Part shown: one piece after another, positions 6,728-9,421 of the stretch | Layout: each line of letters begins with the position of its first letter | How positions within the stretch are numbered: position 1 is the stretch's first letter | Assembly (NCBI GenBank): GCA_964343305.1 | Contig: CAYFJO010000426.1 | Coordinates: 1-9,421, forward strand | Source of the DNA: CAYFJO01 sp964343305 | GTDB taxonomy: Bacteria; Planctomycetota; Planctomycetia; Pirellulales; Pirellulaceae | Direction: 5' to 3' | Length of the DNA stretch: 9,421 bases | Made by a program: the position numbers and the translations under genes | Notes under the pieces: generated by a model | The model's input: only the letters and a program-made list of their open reading frames with translations | Database searches by the model: none | What the model was told of the DNA's origin: nothing

Positions 6728-9223
6728 TTAGTTGGGTGGATGGTCAATCTTCACATAAGGTTTGGCTTTCCAAACGATTAGCCCACCCCACGCCGGACCT
6801 TCAGACGCTATCAAATGACTTCCATCTGCGCTAAACGCGATATGATCAAATGGTGCCATGTTGTCGTAGCTCAATGTCATGATGATCCGACCTGTCTGCA
6901 AATCCCACATCCGTATGGTCGCGTCTTTGCTTGCAGCAACCAACCGCGTGCCGTCTGGACTGAACAAGGCATTGTTAGTTGGAAGGAATTGACCCGACAA
7001 CGTCAACGGGGGTTCGTTGTTTCCAAGGTGGCGCACCCATACGTGATTTCCGTTGGTCGATGCCACGCGATGGAAGTCAGGGTCGATCGAAAGCGGTCCC
7101 GAAGCACCATTGAAAAAGTCCTTATTGAGTAGGGACAATTGTTTTCCCACAGATGTTGCCCAAATCTGAATCGAGTTCTGCCCCAATGCGCAGACTTTTG
7201 TTCCATCGCGGTTAAATGCTGCTGATAGGATTTGCTCAGTGTGGTGTTTCGTCCATAAACGCGTGGCGTTTGACCTGATATCCCAAACATCTAGGGAATT
7301 ACCTTTCGCGCCGACGGCCAAGAATTTCCCGCAACGACTTAATGCGAGACAAGTAATCGGACCCTCTGAAATCGTGAAACTGCAACGCATGCGTTGTGTG
7401 TCCACGTCCCAAATCAATACATTTTTGAAAACAGCTTCCGCAAGGATTCTTCCGTCGCAGCTAAGAATCCGAGCAACAGGCCGTTCTGCGGGTTCATTTG
7501 ACCTGCGAATTAGCGTCTCGCCGTTCGCCAAGTCGACGACACTATCCCCTACCAGAACTCTTTCACCGTTTTCACTCAGGGAAAGTGGACGATAGGATTG
7601 ACGGCGAAAAAGTTGACGCAATTCGTCCGCCTTCCAGACCTTGATTGTTCCGTCCGAACTCGCGGTCAACAGTCGCTTTCCGTCGGGGCTGAACTCAACT
7701 GACCGAATCGGGCCTGAGTGTCCTTTTACACAGCCAACTTCTCGATTCATCGAGGTTTCCCAGACTTTGACGGTTCGATCTCCACCACCGGAAAGCAGCA
7801 AATTGCCACCGGGTTGGAACGAGAGTCCCCAAACAATCGGTTGATGTCCCTGAACGAACAGCGTTTTTCTACGACTTTCGATCTCATAAACTGTCACGTG
7901 GCCGTCAAGTTGCCCCGTCGCCAACATCTTGCCATCCGGACTGATCGCCACCGAATAAACTCTTGTCCTTTCGGAGAATGTCTTTTCTATCTCACCTGTT
8001 TCAACGTTCCACATCGAGACTTTACCATCGATGGATCCGGTCACGAGCCACTTGCTGTCGCGACTATACACGAGTGATAGAACAGACGACTTGTTATCAA
8101 TTCTCTGGATTTCGTCGCCCGTTGCAGCGTTTCGAATAGTCACTTCGTCTCGAAGCACGATCGCAATGTGTCGTCCATCCGGGCGATACGCAATTCCACT
8201 ACTTGTTGATGGCCCGTTTTCGAGCGGATGCGCAAACACTTCTGTTCCTGTCTTTAAGTCGCGCACAGAAAATAGCCTTCGCTTGGAAATAATCGCGATC
8301 CGATTTCCGCTAGGGCTTATCGCAACACCCCGTGGGTATTTGGCTGCAATGCGGTGATTCTCTAATTCCTTACCCTCGTCCGTATTCCACACTCTCACAG
8401 TTCCGTCCATCCCCGCCGAGACTATCAGCTTGCCCCTCGGACCAAATCTGGCAGCCCATACGTCATCGTTGTGCGCTGTGAACGTGTGCAATTGCTTTTG
8501 GCATTGATGCCAAAGTAGATGCCACTCGAAGCTTCGACAGTCTGGGGCAGTTGGTGATTTGGGCCGCTGCTCTTCCAAAATGCGTAGAACATCGTTTGGA
8601 CGCGCGTCGTTCCAAGCGATCGATGCGTTCATCATCTCGGACGAGTAAAGCAGGCGCTGCGCACGGTCTCTTTGCAGCCTTGCATTCTCGGTAGCTTTTT
8701 TTTGCTCGCGAAGCGCCTCCGCCAAATTCTTCGCGTTGTTGGCAGATTCAATAGCGTAGTAGGTTGAGATGACGGCACCTAACAGAAGCGAGGCCACCAC
8801 TGCACACGACAAACTTGCAATCAAAGGGTTCCGCTTGCACCATCGCCATGACTTTGCGATTGAGCCAACTGGGCGCGCCTCGATTGACTTGCCATCGAGA
8901 AACCTTTGAAGATCGTCAGCGACCAACAAGGTGGTCACATAACGTTTTTGGCGTTCCTTCTCCAAGCATTTCAAACAGATTGTTTCCAGGTCTCGAGGAA
9001 CACTGCTGTTCAGCTTCCGCAGGCTCGGTGGATCGTCTTTGAGAATCTGAACGAGCAGCATTTGTTTGTCGCCGCGGAAGGGGAGTTCACCGGTGAGCAG
9101 TTCGAAGAGGATTACACCCAGCGAATAGATGTCGGCGCGGCGATCGACCATGTGGCCTACACCGCGGGCTTGTTCTGGAGACATGTAGGCGGGCGTGCCG
9201 AGGATTTGGCCTTCGACGGTCAT
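6728..9223 (-). CDS. C-terminal part of a frameshifted Ser/Thr kinase with transmembrane helix and WD40 repeats
   Basis: An 831-residue open frame, counted from the ATG at 9223, which lies inside the kinase activation loop. It holds MSPE (14-17), DIYSLG (31-36), the C-lobe up to about residue 120, a transmembrane helix about 134-156 after a basic WRWCKRNP stretch, a helical coiled segment 160-200, and about 14 WD40-like blades from about 245 to 822, enough for two seven-bladed propellers. The frame stays open upstream of the ATG through DFGLAK and then meets TAG in the repeat (9314-9316). The HRDLKPGN half lies in another frame (9087-9421). This ATG is therefore not the natural start; if used, it would give a membrane WD40 protein with no ATP site or catalytic residues. 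It is a close paralogue of the kinase at 822-5720 in the C-lobe, but lacks the PQQ-like propeller. The function would be that of a receptor kinase if the frame were restored. Confidence 0.82.
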   Translation of the reverse strand: MTVEGQILGTPAYMSPEQARGVGHMVDRRADIYSLGVILFELLTGELPFRGDKQMLLVQILKDDPPSLRKLNSSVPRDLETICLKCLEKERQKRYVTTLLVADDLQRFLDGKSIEARPVGSIAKSWRWCKRNPLIASLSCAVVASLLLGAVISTYYAIESANNAKNLAEALREQKKATENARLQRDRAQRLLYSSEMMNASIAWNDARPNDVLRILEEQRPKSPTAPDCRSFEWHLLWHQCQKQLHTFTAHNDDVWAARFGPRGKLIVSAGMDGTVRVWNTDEGKELENHRIAAKYPRGVAISPSGNRIAIISKRRLFSVRDLKTGTEVFAHPLENGPSTSSGIAYRPDGRHIAIVLRDEVTIRNAATGDEIQRIDNKSSVLSLVYSRDSKWLVTGSIDGKVSMWNVETGEIEKTFSERTRVYSVAISPDGKMLATGQLDGHVTVYEIESRRKTLFVQGHQPIVWGLSFQPGGNLLLSGGGDRTVKVWETSMNREVGCVKGHSGPIRSVEFSPDGKRLLTASSDGTIKVWKADELRQLFRRQSYRPLSLSENGERVLVGDSVVDLANGETLIRRSNEPAERPVARILSCDGRILAEAVFKNVLIWDVDTQRMRCSFTISEGPITCLALSRCGKFLAVGAKGNSLDVWDIRSNATRLWTKHHTEQILSAAFNRDGTKVCALGQNSIQIWATSVGKQLSLLNKDFFNGASGPLSIDPDFHRVASTNGNHVWVRHLGNNEPPLTLSGQFLPTNNALFSPDGTRLVAASKDATIRMWDLQTGRIIMTLSYDNMAPFDHIAFSADGSHLIASEGPAWGGLIVWKAKPYVKIDHPPN

Positions 9224-9275
9224 CGTAATCTCGCCCTTTTCGCGTTTGGCCAGGCCGAAGTCGACGATGTGGGGC

Positions 9276-9378
9276 TCGAGAGAGTCGAGGGTCGAGGGTC
9301 GAGGGTTGAGAGTCTAGAGCAGAAGAGCCCAAGTCCGTCTTGCTCTGGACACTGGATCCTCGACTTTCGACCCTTTCA
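9276..9378 (-). repeat. Heptamer-built hairpin element in the second kinase gene (frame-breaking copy)
   Basis: About 103 bp. Plus-strand left arm: three perfect TCGAGGG units, then TTGAGAG and TCTAGAG (9285-9319). The right arm (about 9342-9378) has degenerate units in inverse orientation (CTCTGGA, CACTGGA, TCCTCGA, CTTTCGA, CCC). It lies between the codons for HRDLKPGNIM and PHIVDFG, exactly as in the other kinase gene. The right arms and loops have diverged widely while the left arm and the shared TCTAGAGC remain alike. Confidence 0.8.
9285..9305. repeat. Three perfect tandem 7-bp units, candidate slippage site
   Basis: TCGAGGG occurs at 9285-9291, 9292-9298 and 9299-9305. The homologous tract in the other kinase gene has only two perfect units (4888-4901), with equal spacing on both sides to the conserved CTCTAGA and to the PHIVDFG codons. 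Seven is not a multiple of three, so each unit gained or lost changes the frame; by comparison the kinase frame is open when the unit number is 2, 5 and so on. Confidence 0.85.
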
Positions 9379-9421
9379 ATCATGATGTTGCCGGGTTTCA
9401 AGTCGCGGTGGATCACGCCGG

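Larger units (their letters stand above)
9087..9421 (-). pseudogene. Kinase N-lobe side fragment, frameshifted from its C-terminal half and cut by the window edge
   Basis: Reading in from the window end, this frame gives GVIHRDLKPGNIMI, the kinase catalytic loop, then a repeat-encoded peptide with ERVES and PSTLDPR, then nonsense to TGA at 9089-9087. The expected continuation PHIVDFGLAK lies in another frame a few bases on. Alignment with the paralogue at 4879-4967 shows one extra 7-bp unit here. Removing it would read PSTLDSLEPHIVDFGLAK and join the two halves. The rest of the 5' end (glycine loop, lysine, start codon) lies outside the window. It could be a pseudogene, a phase-off allele, or a sequencing/assembly slip in the repeat. 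Confidence 0.75.

Noticed and set aside
6728..6747. Upstream TTG start for the secreted protein, overlapping the kinase stop
   Set aside because: TTG is rarer, lacks a clear ribosome site, and only adds a polar stretch before the signal peptide-like region; the ATG at 6711 fits better.
9087..9284. Programmed ribosomal frameshift joining the two kinase halves
   Set aside because: No slippery heptamer of the usual X-XXY-YYZ kind is visible at the junction, and one extra 7-bp unit explains the break more simply.
9276..9378. CRISPR or minisatellite array
   Set aside because: The units are 7 bp without spacers and form two opposed arms, so this is a hairpin repeat element rather than CRISPR.

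Overview
The window looks like Planctomycetota chromosome, with GC content near the middle of the range. It carries very large Hanks-type Ser/Thr kinases fused through one transmembrane helix to WD40 propellers, a PQQ-type propeller closely resembling planctomycete secreted PQQ-repeat proteins, and a small secreted protein of a type I associate with that phylum. I cannot fix the genus. No RNA gene, transposase or CRISPR array is visible.

All genes lie on the minus strand and read from right to left. (a) 9421-6728: a kinase/WD40 receptor whose 5' end lies outside the window and whose reading frame is broken inside the kinase domain. (b) 6711-5773: a secreted protein of unknown function. (c) 5720-822: a 1632-residue protein made of zinc ribbon, kinase, transmembrane helix, coiled coil, WD40 propeller and PQQ-like propeller. 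(d) 809-3: a small exported propeller protein. The gaps are 16, 52 and 12 bp, with no terminator or promoter between genes, so this is probably one operon whose promoter lies beyond position 9421. No gene-free stretch exceeds 60 bp.

The most interesting feature is repeat-like. Both kinase genes carry, at the same place (the turn between the HRDLKPGN catalytic loop and the DFG motif), a roughly 90-100 bp imperfect hairpin built from a degenerate 7-bp unit (TCGAGGG on the plus strand, CCCTCGA on the coding strand). In gene (c) the element has two perfect units in its 3' coding arm and the frame is open. In gene (a) it has three, and that single extra 7-bp unit accounts exactly for the frameshift separating HRDLKPGN from DFG. 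This is the structure expected of a slippage-controlled on/off switch, although a fixed pseudogene or an assembly error must be excluded. A different perfect palindrome, 33 bp or exactly 11 codons, sits in frame in gene (b). Three of four neighbouring genes therefore carry palindromic insertions inside coding sequence.

Inferred joint role: two membrane receptor kinases with extracytoplasmic propeller sensors, plus two secreted partners, one of them also a propeller. The ligand and the phosphorylation targets cannot be read from the sequence.
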